Shown in pieces: positions 54,293-62,675 of a stretch of DNA of 64,000 bases; position 1 is the stretch's first letter, and every line of letters starts with the position of its first letter. Made by a program: the position numbers and the translations under genes. Origin of the DNA: Pseudohaliea sp964438205 (GTDB lineage: Bacteria > Pseudomonadota > Gammaproteobacteria > Pseudomonadales > Halieaceae); contig CAYTJQ010000002.1 of NCBI GenBank assembly GCA_964438205.1, forward strand, positions 34,999 to 98,998, given 5' to 3'. The notes below the pieces were generated by a model. The model was not told the origin of the DNA. It saw nothing but the letters and a program-made list of their open reading frames with translations, and did no database searches.

Positions 54293-54943
54293 ATGCGTCT
54301 GATACTCCTGGGTGCTCCCGGCGCCGGCAAGGGAACGCAAGCGAAGTTCATTACCGAGCGGCTCGGGATTCCCCAGATCTCCACGGGCGACATGCTGCGC
54401 GCAGCGGTCAAGGCCGAGACCGAACTCGGCCTCGCCGCGAAGGCGGTCATGGATGCCGGTGGCCTGGTATCGGACGACATCATCATCGGCCTGGTTAACG
54501 AACGGATCGCGCAGCCCGACTGCGAGCGCGGATTCCTCTTCGACGGCTTCCCGCGGACCATTCCCCAGGCGCAGGCCATGGTCGACGCCGGCGTGGACCT
54601 CGACCATGTGCTGGAGATCGCCGTGGACGACGAGGAGATCGTCGGCCGGCTGTCCGGGCGCCGCGTGCACCCGGCCTCCGGGCGCGTCTACCACGTTGAG
54701 CACAACCCGCCGCAGGAACCCGGCATCGACGACGCCACCGGCGAGCCGCTGGTGCAGCGCGACGACGACAGGGAGGAAACGGTGCGCAAGCGCCTGGCGG
54801 TCTACCACGACCAGACCAGCCCCCTCGTCGCCTTCTACCGCGAGATGGAAGGCGACCGTGCCCCGGCCTGCCATCGCGTGGAAGGCGTGGGCTCCGTGGA
54901 GGCGATCCGCGACCGGGTCTTCGAGGCCCTCGGCATCAGCTGA
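54293..54943 (+). CDS. adk: adenylate kinase
   Basis: A 216-residue long-form adenylate kinase (ATP + AMP = 2 ADP). It has the P-loop GAPGAGKGT (7-15), AMP-binding STGDMLRAA, FDGFPRT and the LID region SGRRVHPASGRVYH. Start choice: the second ATG (54293) has AAGGA six bases upstream and gives the usual MRLILLGAPG start; the ATG at 54287 touches the Shine-Dalgarno sequence. The 3' end overlaps the convergent mobA gene by 8 bases. Confidence 0.96.
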   Translation: MRLILLGAPGAGKGTQAKFITERLGIPQISTGDMLRAAVKAETELGLAAKAVMDAGGLVSDDIIIGLVNERIAQPDCERGFLFDGFPRTIPQAQAMVDAGVDLDHVLEIAVDDEEIVGRLSGRRVHPASGRVYHVEHNPPQEPGIDDATGEPLVQRDDDREETVRKRLAVYHDQTSPLVAFYREMEGDRAPACHRVEGVGSVEAIRDRVFEALGIS

Positions 54944-55550
54944 GTCCGGGCCCCCGCGGGCCACTCGCGGTCCCCGTGTTGTAGTTCGCGAAGGCGTCGC
55001 CCGGGCCGGGGCACGCCACGGCCTGGCCCGCGAGCGTTTCATACCATCCCCGTACACTCCGTCCACCGGCATCCAGGTAGGCGGTGACTGCCAGCGCCGC
55101 GGTGCGCGTGAGCAGCGCGCAGAGGTAGTGGTCGCGGCCCTCCGCCCGCGCCCAGGCGACGGCGCGGTCGCCGTCCGGCAGGGCGGCGCGGAGCCTGGCG
55201 ACCAGGTCAGCGGGGAGCCGGGGGACGTCACCGGGGGCAAGGGCGAGCAGCCAGCCTTCGGGCAGTGCCGGCAGCACCGCCTCGACCCCGGCCAGCGGGC
55301 CCTGGTACGGCGGCCGCCGGTCGCACACGACGCCGTCGGCGAGTGCGCTGTAGTCCGCCTGGTTGCGGTTGCAGGCCACCAGCAGCCGGTCTACCTGCGG
55401 GCGCAGGCGCCCGGCCGTGGCCCCGGCGAGGGTCGTCGCGCCAAAGGGCAGCAGCCCCTTGTCGGCGCCACCGGCGCGGCGGCCGGCACCGCCGGCAAGG
55501 AGCAGTCCGAGGACCGGTGCGGACGGCGTGACGACCGGCGTGCTGGACAT
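54936..55550 (-). CDS. mobA: molybdenum cofactor guanylyltransferase MobA
   Basis: A 204-residue nucleotidyltransferase that adds GMP to molybdopterin to make the MGD cofactor. It shows the glycine-rich nucleotide loop LLAGGAGRRAGGADKGLL, the GPLAGVEA motif and LAPGDVPRLP (the usual PCD is GD here, with Asp kept). It implies molybdoenzymes elsewhere in the genome. It is divergent from tsaB. Confidence 0.93.
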   Translation of the reverse strand: MSSTPVVTPSAPVLGLLLAGGAGRRAGGADKGLLPFGATTLAGATAGRLRPQVDRLLVACNRNQADYSALADGVVCDRRPPYQGPLAGVEAVLPALPEGWLLALAPGDVPRLPADLVARLRAALPDGDRAVAWARAEGRDHYLCALLTRTAALAVTAYLDAGGRSVRGWYETLAGQAVACPGPGDAFANYNTGTASGPRGPGLS

Positions 55551-55621
55551 GGGGTCTCCCTGGGTGAGCGCCGGCCAAGTATGGGATACTTGCGCCCCGA
55601 TTCGCGACCCCGGAGCAAGCC

Positions 55622-56353
55622 ATGAGCGACGGCACTGCCGTGCTCGCCGTGGAAACGGCGACCGATGCCTGCAGCGCTGCCCTCGCCCTCGGCGGGGAGG
55701 TCCGCAGCCGCCACGAGGTGGTGCCGCGGCAGCATCAGCAGCGTCTCTTCGCCTTCGTGCGCGAGCTCGCCGGCGACACGCCCCTGGCGGCCCTCGGTCT
55801 CGATCTCATCGCCTACGGGCGCGGCCCCGGTTCCTTTACCGGGCTGCGCATCGCGGCCGCCGCCGCCCAGGGCCTCGCGTTCAGCCTCGGCCTGCCCGTG
55901 GCGGGTATCCCGACCCTGGCCGCCCAGGCGCTTACGGCGCTGAGGCATGGGGCAGCGTCGCCGGAGGCGGTCATCCTGAGCACCATCGACGCGCGCATCG
56001 GCGAACTCTACTGGGCGCTCTACGACACCGACGCCGGCCTGCCGCGGGCGCTCACGGCGCCCGCCGTCTGTCGCCCCGAAGCGCTGCCCGCCGACGCCAT
56101 TGCGGCCGCCGCCGCCGGCCGCGCGCTCTACCTGGTCGGTTCCGGCGCCGCACTGGCGGACGCGTTCCCCGCGGGCCTGCCGCCCCTCGCGGGCGCGTCG
56201 CCGGCACTGCTGCCGGAGGCCGAAGACCTCGTGCCCCTCGCCCGCGCCGGCCTCGCCGCGGGCGAGGCCGGCAGCGCGGGCGCGGTGGCGCCCCTCTACG
56301 TACAGGGCGGGGATCGCTGGAAAACCCTCGCCGAGCAGGGCCGGGCGCAGTGA
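55622..56353 (+). CDS. tsaB: tRNA threonylcarbamoyladenosine biosynthesis protein TsaB
   Basis: A 243-residue ASKHA-fold protein that pairs with TsaD for the t6A37 tRNA modification. It has VLAVETATDACSAALAL at the start, then LIAYGRGPGSFTGLRIA and AAQGLAFSLGLPVAGIPTL. TsaB is a catalytically inactive paralogue of TsaD with these exact motifs. The stop overlaps the uppP GTG (GTGA). Confidence 0.95.
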   Translation: MSDGTAVLAVETATDACSAALALGGEVRSRHEVVPRQHQQRLFAFVRELAGDTPLAALGLDLIAYGRGPGSFTGLRIAAAAAQGLAFSLGLPVAGIPTLAAQALTALRHGAASPEAVILSTIDARIGELYWALYDTDAGLPRALTAPAVCRPEALPADAIAAAAAGRALYLVGSGAALADAFPAGLPPLAGASPALLPEAEDLVPLARAGLAAGEAGSAGAVAPLYVQGGDRWKTLAEQGRAQ

Positions 56354-57150
56354 TCGAACCCTGGCAGGCGGCGCTCCTCGCCCTGGTGCAGGGGCTGACG
56401 GAGTTCCTGCCCATCTCCAGCTCGGCGCACCTGGTGATCCCCGGCCTGGTACTCGGCTGGCCGGACCAGGGCCTGGCCTTCGATGTCGCCGTGCACGTGG
56501 GTACGCTGGCGGCGGTCCTGCTCTACTTTCGCCGCGACCTCGCCGCGCTCGCCGCCGGCAGCGGACGTGCGCTGCGGCAGCGGCGCCTGACCCCACCGGC
56601 GCGGGAAGTCCTCGCGCTGGCGGTGGCGACCTTGCCGGTGGTGGTCGCGGGCTTCCTCGCGGAGGACTGGATCGAGGCGAAGCTGCGCACGCTGCCGGTG
56701 ATCGCCAGCGCCACGCTGCTGTTCGGGCTGCTGCTGGTGGCGGCGCACCGCGCGAGCCGGCACGGGGGGGGCGCGACGGTGACGCTCGCCGTGGCCCTGG
56801 CCGTGGGGCTGGCGCAGGTGCTTGCCCTCGTCCCGGGGACCTCCCGCTCGGGGATCACCATGACCGCGGCCATGCTCCTCGGTGTCGAGCGCACGGCGGC
56901 GGCGCGTTTTTCCTTCCTGCTGTCGATCCCGGTGATCGCGGGAGCCGGACTGCTCAAGGGGGTGGAGCTCGCGGCCGCGCCGGCCGCGGCGCCCTGGCTG
57001 CCGCTGGCCCTGGCGGCACTCCTCGCCGGCGCCTGCGCCTACAGCTGTATCGCCCTGTTCCTGCGCTGGGTAGCCCGCCTCGGGCTGCTGCCCTTCGCCG
57101 CCTACCGGGTCGGCCTCGCGCTGGTGCTGTACGCGTTGTGGTTGGCATAA
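56350..57150 (+). CDS. uppP: undecaprenyl-diphosphate phosphatase
   Basis: A 266-residue membrane enzyme that regenerates undecaprenyl phosphate for cell-wall synthesis. The BacA signature GLTEFLPISSSAHL near the start and PGTSRSGIT in the middle are the two catalytic loops. Eight or so helices follow the family pattern. It starts at a GTG that overlaps tsaB by 4 bases, which shows the start is not further upstream. Confidence 0.95.
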   Translation: MIEPWQAALLALVQGLTEFLPISSSAHLVIPGLVLGWPDQGLAFDVAVHVGTLAAVLLYFRRDLAALAAGSGRALRQRRLTPPAREVLALAVATLPVVVAGFLAEDWIEAKLRTLPVIASATLLFGLLLVAAHRASRHGGGATVTLAVALAVGLAQVLALVPGTSRSGITMTAAMLLGVERTAAARFSFLLSIPVIAGAGLLKGVELAAAPAAAPWLPLALAALLAGACAYSCIALFLRWVARLGLLPFAAYRVGLALVLYALWLA

Positions 57151-57178
57151 TGCCCGTCTTTTCTGCACTGGAGCTGCC

Positions 57179-58078
57179 ATGAATCTCGCGTTTATCGGCC
57201 TCGGCGTCATGGGCTTCCCCATGGCGGGGCACCTGGCTGCGGCCGGGTACGGGGTGACCGTCTACAATCGTACGACCGCCCGTGCGACCGCCTGGTGCGC
57301 CGAGCACGGCGGCAGTCACGCCGCGACGCCCGCAGAGGCAGCGGCGGGCGCCGACATGGTCTTTGTCTGCGTCGGCAACGACGACGACGTACGCGAGGTG
57401 GTCCTCGGCGCACGGGGCGCGCTCCCGGCCATGGCGGCCGGCAGCCTGCTCGTCGACCACACCACCGCCTCCGCGGCGCTCGCCCGGGAACTGCAGGCCG
57501 CCGCTGCGTCCCGGGGAATCGCGTTCCTCGACGCGCCGGTCTCCGGCGGCCAGGCCGGCGCCGAGAACGGCGCGCTGACGATCATGGTCGGTGGCGACGA
57601 GGACGCCTTCGCCCACGCCCAGCCCGTGCTTGCCGCCTACGCCCGCTGCGCCCGGCGCCTCGGGCCCGCGGGCAGCGGCCAGCTTGCCAAGATGGTCAAC
57701 CAGGTCTGCATTGCCGGCGTCGTGCAGGGCCTCGCCGAGGGCCTGGCCTTCGCAGAGCGCGCCGGCCTCGACGCTGCCGCGGTGGTGGAGGTGATCTCCC
57801 AGGGCGCGGCGCAGTCGTGGCAGATGGAGAACCGCTACAAGACCATGCTCGCCGGCGACTACGAGCACGGCTTTGCCGTGGACTGGATGCGCAAGGACCT
57901 GGGCCTCGTGCTGGAGGAGGCGGACCGTCAACGGCTCGGCCTGCCGCTGACCAGCCTGGTCGATGCGTTCTACGCCGACGTGCAGCATATGGGCGGCGGA
58001 CGCTGGGACACGTCCAGCCTCTACGCCCGCATGCGCGCCATTGCTGCCCTCGGCGGGGACGGCGAGGAGGAGGGCTGA
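57179..58078 (+). CDS. NAD(P)-dependent beta-hydroxyacid dehydrogenase
   Basis: A 299-residue enzyme of the 3-hydroxyisobutyrate / tartronate semialdehyde reductase family. It has the Rossmann start FIGLGVMGFPMAGHL, substrate motif DAPVSGGQAGAENGALTIMVGG, the catalytic Lys region GSGQLAKMVNQ and the C-terminal KDLGLVLEEAD. Substrate (3-hydroxyisobutyrate, glycerate-type or succinic semialdehyde) cannot be fixed. The next gene starts 1 base after its stop. Confidence 0.9.
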   Translation: MNLAFIGLGVMGFPMAGHLAAAGYGVTVYNRTTARATAWCAEHGGSHAATPAEAAAGADMVFVCVGNDDDVREVVLGARGALPAMAAGSLLVDHTTASAALARELQAAAASRGIAFLDAPVSGGQAGAENGALTIMVGGDEDAFAHAQPVLAAYARCARRLGPAGSGQLAKMVNQVCIAGVVQGLAEGLAFAERAGLDAAAVVEVISQGAAQSWQMENRYKTMLAGDYEHGFAVDWMRKDLGLVLEEADRQRLGLPLTSLVDAFYADVQHMGGGRWDTSSLYARMRAIAALGGDGEEEG

Positions 58079-58079
58079 C

Positions 58080-59375
58080 ATGGCCAGTGCGGCCTTCAAC
58101 GACGGTCTGCTCGCGTTTCTCGGGCGCGCCACCACGCCGTTCCACGCCGTGGCCGCGCTCGCCGAGGCGCTGGAGGAGGCGGGCTACAGTGCGCTGCCGG
58201 AGGATCGCTGCTGGTCCCTCGCACCCGGAGGCCGCTACTACGTCACCCGCAACGGCTCGAGCCTGGTGGCCTTTCGCCTCGGCGAGGAGCGAACGGCGGG
58301 CCTGCGCATGGTCGGGGCCCACACGGACAGCCCCTGCCTGATGGTGAAGCCGAACCCGGATCTCACCCGGCATGGCTGCTACCAGCTCGGTGTCGAGGTC
58401 TACGGCGGCGCGTTGCTGAATCCCTGGTTCGACCGGGACCTGTCCCTCGCCGGACGGGTGAGCTACAGCCGGCGGGACGGCGCCCTGGCGACGGCCCTGG
58501 TGGACCTGCGCGAGCCGGTGGCAGTCATCCCCAGCCTGGCGATTCACCTCGACCGGGAGGCGAACAGCAACCGCAGCGTCAACCCGCAGACCGACATCCT
58601 GCCGCTCCTCTGCCTTCCCGGTGACGGCGAGGAGCCGGCGCTGCGCACGCTGCTCACGGAGCACCTGCGCGGCCTCGGCCTCGATCCGGTGGAGATGCTC
58701 GACTATGAGCTCAACCTCTACGACACGCAGCCGCCGGCACAGGTCGGCTTGCAGGGGGAGTTCATCACCAGCGCGCGCCTGGACAACCTGCTCTCCTGCT
58801 ACACGGGGCTCCGCGCGCTGCTCGAGAGCGACGGGCGCCAGCCGGCGCTGCTCGTCTGCAACGACCACGAGGAAGTCGGCAGCGTTTCCGCCGCCGGCGC
58901 CCAGGGACCGTTCCTGCGCTCGGTGCTTTCGCGCATCGCCGGGGACGCGGAAACCTGTGCCTGTCTGGTCGACCGGTCGATGCTGATCTCCGCGGACAAT
59001 GCGCACGCGGTGCATCCGAATTTCGCGGACCGGCACGACGGCAACCACGGTCCGCGGCTCGGCGGCGGACCGGTGATCAAGCTGAACGTGAACCAGCGCT
59101 ATGCGAGCAACAGCGAGACCTCGGCGCTGTTCCGGCAGCTCGCGGGCCAGGTCGGTGTGCCGGTACAGAGCTTCGTGACCCGCACGGACATGGCCTGCGG
59201 CAGCACCATTGGTCCGCTCACCGCGGCCGAGGTCGGTGTGCGCACCCTCGACGTCGGTGTGCCCACCTTCGCCATGCACTCGATCCGCGAGACCGCGGGC
59301 AGCGAGGACGCGCTGGCGCTTTGCCGCGTCCTGCGCGCGTTCTACGAGGCCCCGGAACCGCTCTTCCCGCGTTGA
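58080..59375 (+). CDS. M18 family aminopeptidase
   Basis: A 431-residue metallo-aminopeptidase of the aspartyl/M18 family (ApeB type). The zinc and catalytic residues appear in order: GAHTDSPCLMVKP, the LDNLLSC Asp, ND-HEEVGS (LVCNDHEEVGSVS), ISADNAHAVHPN and the C-terminal AMHSIRE. It removes N-terminal acidic or other residues from peptides. The start at 58080 follows the previous stop by one base; earlier in-frame ATGs lie inside the upstream gene. A nearly identical length is usual for the family. Confidence 0.95.
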   Translation: MASAAFNDGLLAFLGRATTPFHAVAALAEALEEAGYSALPEDRCWSLAPGGRYYVTRNGSSLVAFRLGEERTAGLRMVGAHTDSPCLMVKPNPDLTRHGCYQLGVEVYGGALLNPWFDRDLSLAGRVSYSRRDGALATALVDLREPVAVIPSLAIHLDREANSNRSVNPQTDILPLLCLPGDGEEPALRTLLTEHLRGLGLDPVEMLDYELNLYDTQPPAQVGLQGEFITSARLDNLLSCYTGLRALLESDGRQPALLVCNDHEEVGSVSAAGAQGPFLRSVLSRIAGDAETCACLVDRSMLISADNAHAVHPNFADRHDGNHGPRLGGGPVIKLNVNQRYASNSETSALFRQLAGQVGVPVQSFVTRTDMACGSTIGPLTAAEVGVRTLDVGVPTFAMHSIRETAGSEDALALCRVLRAFYEAPEPLFPR

Positions 59376-59410
59376 CCGGGCGCCGGCGCCGCGCGACGTC
59401 CGCGCCCTGG

Positions 59411-59436
59411 CTATCGACCGAGCCTCCGGTCGATAG
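59411..59436. other. 10-bp perfect hairpin between the M18 aminopeptidase and trpS
   Basis: CTATCGACCG and CGGTCGATAG (59411-59420, 59427-59436) with a 6-base loop. A second small inverted repeat CCGG-taaaa-CCGG follows at 59443-59455. There is no T tract, so this is not a standard terminator. The remaining gap has TATCAT at 59456-59461 as a possible trpS -10. Confidence 0.6.
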
Positions 59437-59489
59437 CATTGGCCGGTAAAACCGGTATCATTGGCGCCTTTTCCGAAGGGGCCAGGGGC

Positions 59490-60503
59490 ATGGGCAAGCA
59501 GCGGTATCTCACCGGCATCACGACTACCGGGACGCCGCACCTCGGCAATTACGTCGGCGCCATCCGGCCGGCGATCGAGGCGGTGAACGCCGGCGGCGCC
59601 GAGTACTTCTTCTTCCTTGCCGATTATCACGCCCTGATCAAATGCACGGACCCGGCGCAGGTGCGGCACTCTTCCCGGGAGATCGCCGCGACCTGGCTGG
59701 CCCTCGGTCTCGACACGGACAGCGCCGTGTTCTACCGCCAGTCCGATGTGCCCGAGATTCCCGAGCTCACCTGGATCCTCGGCTGCAGTGCCGCCAAAGG
59801 CCTCATGAACCGCGCCCACGCCTACAAGGCCGCGGTGCAGGCCAACGAGGAGGCGGGGGAGGACCCGGACTACGGCGTGACCATGGGGCTGTTCAATTAC
59901 CCGGTGCTCATGGCGGCGGATATCCTCATGTTCAACGCCACCCACGTGCCCGTGGGGCGGGACCAGCTCCAGCACCTGGAGATGGCGCGGGACATCGCCC
60001 AGCGCTTCAACCACAACTTCGCCGAGCTGTTCACGCTCCCGGATGCGGTAGTGGACGACAGCGTCGCCGTGCTTCAGGGCCTCGATGGCCGCAAGATGAG
60101 CAAGAGCTACGGCAACACGATCCCCCTCTTCGAGGGGGAGAAGAAGCTGCGCAAGGCGATTAACAAGATCAAGACCAATCTCCTCGAACCCGGGCAGCCG
60201 AAGGACCCGGACAGCTCCACGGTGTTCCAGGTCTGGTCCGCCTTCGCGCCGCCGCACGAGGTGGAGCGCATGCGCGCCGAGTTTGCCGCCGGCATCGCCT
60301 GGGGCGAGGCGAAGCAGCAGCTCTTCGAGCTGATCAACGACGAGCTGGCGCCGGCCCGCGAGCGCTACGATGCGCTAATGGCAGACCCGGGTTACATCGA
60401 GGCCGTGCTGAAGGCGGGCGCCGAACGCGCCCGGGCCGAGGCCGTACCCCTCATGCGACGCGTGCGCGCGGCGGTGGGCATTGCCCCCATGGACGCCGAC
60501 TAG
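59490..60503 (+). CDS. trpS: tryptophan--tRNA ligase
   Basis: A 337-residue class Ic synthetase. The HIGH-type motif is TPHLGN near the start (TTGTPHLGNYVGAI) and KMSKSYGN is near residue 200. ADYHALIK, PVLMAADILMF and VGRDQLQHLE are family signatures. I start at MGKQRYLTG (59490); an in-frame ATG at 59439 would add 17 residues with no family match. It converges on the second TonB receptor. Confidence 0.96.
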   Translation: MGKQRYLTGITTTGTPHLGNYVGAIRPAIEAVNAGGAEYFFFLADYHALIKCTDPAQVRHSSREIAATWLALGLDTDSAVFYRQSDVPEIPELTWILGCSAAKGLMNRAHAYKAAVQANEEAGEDPDYGVTMGLFNYPVLMAADILMFNATHVPVGRDQLQHLEMARDIAQRFNHNFAELFTLPDAVVDDSVAVLQGLDGRKMSKSYGNTIPLFEGEKKLRKAINKIKTNLLEPGQPKDPDSSTVFQVWSAFAPPHEVERMRAEFAAGIAWGEAKQQLFELINDELAPARERYDALMADPGYIEAVLKAGAERARAEAVPLMRRVRAAVGIAPMDAD

Positions 60504-60526
60504 CCCTGGGCCGGCTGCAGTCGCTG

Positions 60527-62560
60527 TCAGAAGCGATAGCTGACGCCGACCCCGCCGTAGACGTTGCGTCCCGGCGCCGGTTCAAAGAACCGGTTGAAGT
60601 TCTGGTTGACGCGGATGTTGGCGAAATAGCTCTCGTCAAAGAGGTTGTTGATGCCGAGGTAGGGGCTCACGGCCAGCGCCCCGAGCCGGTACTGCCGGCC
60701 GAAGCGGAGATTGCTGACGGTGTAGCCGTCAACCCGCGCGGCCGGCCTGTTGGCATCGTTCGCGTAGCGTTCGCCTACCCGCAGCAGGTCCCAGGTCGCG
60801 TACCAGCCCGCGCTGTGGCGCCAGGCGAGCTCGGCGAACAGCTGTGATTCCGGCACCCCCGGCAGCGTGTTGCCGTCGAAGGTCTCGCCCCCCGCGCTGT
60901 AGCGTTCGTAGCGGAAATCGTTGTAGCTCCAGGCGAGGGTCAGGCGCAGCCCCTCGGCAAGGCGCGCTTCCGCGGCGACCTCCAGGCCCTCCCGGGTCGA
61001 GGTGCCGGCATTGCGATAGAACACATCGCCGTTCGCCTCGAAGGGCACCAGCTCGTCCTCGAGGTCGATGCGGAAGACGGCGACCTCGTAGCGCAGGCGG
61101 TCGCCGTACAGGCCCTTGACCCCGACCTCGTAATTGGTCGAGGTCTGCGCCTCCAGGGCTTCCAGGAAGCCGGGGCCCGCCGGGTCCTCGAGCTGGTTGA
61201 GGCTGGGCGTCTCGAAGGACGTGGCCACATTGGCGTAGAGGTTCGCCCAGGGTCGCGGCGACCAGAGCAGTCCCGCCATGGGCGTGAACTCGTCGAAGGT
61301 GATGGCCCCGGAATCGTCGCCGTCCGCCAGGAAGTCGTCGCGCAGCTTGAAGTCCAGCGACTCGTAGCGGCCACTCAGGCGCAGGGCCAGCGCATCGCCC
61401 AGGGCCAGCTCGTCCTGCAGGTACAGGGCCACGCTGTCCACCGATTCTTGCTGTCGCTGGGTCAGCGGGCCCCGGTTGCCCTCGCCGTCGGCGTCGAAGC
61501 GCTCGCGGTCATCCTCCTGGGCGGTGAGCTCGAAGCCGGCGATGAAGCGGTTGTCGCGCCCGAACAGGGAGCCTGCCAGCTGGTACTCGGCGCCGCCGCC
61601 CAGGTAGCGCCGATCGAAGGTGGTGTGGTCCACGAACGGGCAGGGCAGCCGGGCGTCGAACTCGCGATCGAGGAGGTAGCCGCGCAGGCGCAGCGACTGT
61701 CCCTCGCCGAGTGCCTTGCGCAGGACCACGCCGGTGCGGTACTGGTCCGCGGTCTCCCGCACGTTGCAGTCGATGCTGTTCTGCCGTGCGCGGTCCCGGG
61801 GTCCCTCGGCGAGCTCCGCCGGTGTCAGGGCGCCGGGGTCCTGCGCGGTCTTGTCGAGGGCGGCGAGAACCGCGGTCAGCTCCAGGGTGGGGTCCAGCTC
61901 GTAGCGGATCGTGGAGTTCAGGGTGGTCGTCTCGGCCTGCGCGTGATCGCGGAAACCATCCAGGTCCTGGCGGCGCACGCTGGCGAGGTAGCCGAGCTTG
62001 CCGCTGCTGCCGCTGGCCTTCAGCTGCAGTTGCCGCTGGCCGTATTCCCCCGCCGTTGCCCGCGTTTCCACGGTCGGCCGGGCCGCCGGTTCTTCGCTGT
62101 AGATGTTGATGGCCCCCCCGGCGGCCGTACCGAACAGGGCTGCGGACGGTCCGCGCAACACCTCGACCCGGCCCATGGAGCCCATGTCGAGGTCGTCGAC
62201 CTGGCTCGTCCCGTCCGGCGTGGTCAGGGGGATATCGTCCACCGCGATGCGGATGCCGCTCTGGCCGAACTGTGCGCGGGCACCGAAGCCGCGGATGGCG
62301 ATGCGCAGGTCCTGGTTGAGGTTGTAGCGGTTCTGGAAGAACACGCCGGGCACCCGGGTCAGGGCCTCGTCGATCCCGATCTGCTGGCGCCCGAGCTGGA
62401 TATCCTCTCGGGTGACCGCGGTAATGGCAAAGGGCGAGCGCTCCACCGTGCTGTCGAGGCGCGGGGAGACGACGACCACCTCCTCGATGGCCGCCGGGAG
62501 CGGTGCCGACAGGGCGACCAGGGCGGGCAGGAGGAGCGGGGCGGCGCGGCGGCAGGGCAT
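60527..62560 (-). CDS. TonB-dependent receptor (siderophore or cofactor type)
   Basis: A 677-residue outer-membrane receptor with signal peptide (LLLPALVALSAPLPAA), TonB box IEEVVVVSPRL, plug motifs AIRGFGARAQFGQSGIRI, VEVLRGPSAALFG and GGAINIYSEEP, and a barrel ending in VGVSYRF with the terminal Phe. This plug style resembles ferric-siderophore receptors more than the receptor at 14038. I start at MPCRRA (62560), since the longer frame to 62752 crosses into the purC region. No iron genes are adjacent, so the ligand is unknown. Confidence 0.92.
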   Translation of the reverse strand: MPCRRAAPLLLPALVALSAPLPAAIEEVVVVSPRLDSTVERSPFAITAVTREDIQLGRQQIGIDEALTRVPGVFFQNRYNLNQDLRIAIRGFGARAQFGQSGIRIAVDDIPLTTPDGTSQVDDLDMGSMGRVEVLRGPSAALFGTAAGGAINIYSEEPAARPTVETRATAGEYGQRQLQLKASGSSGKLGYLASVRRQDLDGFRDHAQAETTTLNSTIRYELDPTLELTAVLAALDKTAQDPGALTPAELAEGPRDRARQNSIDCNVRETADQYRTGVVLRKALGEGQSLRLRGYLLDREFDARLPCPFVDHTTFDRRYLGGGAEYQLAGSLFGRDNRFIAGFELTAQEDDRERFDADGEGNRGPLTQRQQESVDSVALYLQDELALGDALALRLSGRYESLDFKLRDDFLADGDDSGAITFDEFTPMAGLLWSPRPWANLYANVATSFETPSLNQLEDPAGPGFLEALEAQTSTNYEVGVKGLYGDRLRYEVAVFRIDLEDELVPFEANGDVFYRNAGTSTREGLEVAAEARLAEGLRLTLAWSYNDFRYERYSAGGETFDGNTLPGVPESQLFAELAWRHSAGWYATWDLLRVGERYANDANRPAARVDGYTVSNLRFGRQYRLGALAVSPYLGINNLFDESYFANIRVNQNFNRFFEPAPGRNVYGGVGVSYRF

Positions 62561-62675
62561 GGTGAATCGTTCCACGGCAACGGGCGGGGCACTATAACAA
62601 AGGGAAGCGGATCGCACGAAAGGGGCGCAGCCGTGGCGTCTGCTATCATGCGGCCCCTTCCGCCGGAGGCGCAGC

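Noticed and set aside
57696..60257. 853-codon minus-strand frame opposite the aminopeptidase and trpS
   Set aside because: It spans two real genes antisense and contains only His/Arg/Gln-rich sequence typical of shadows.
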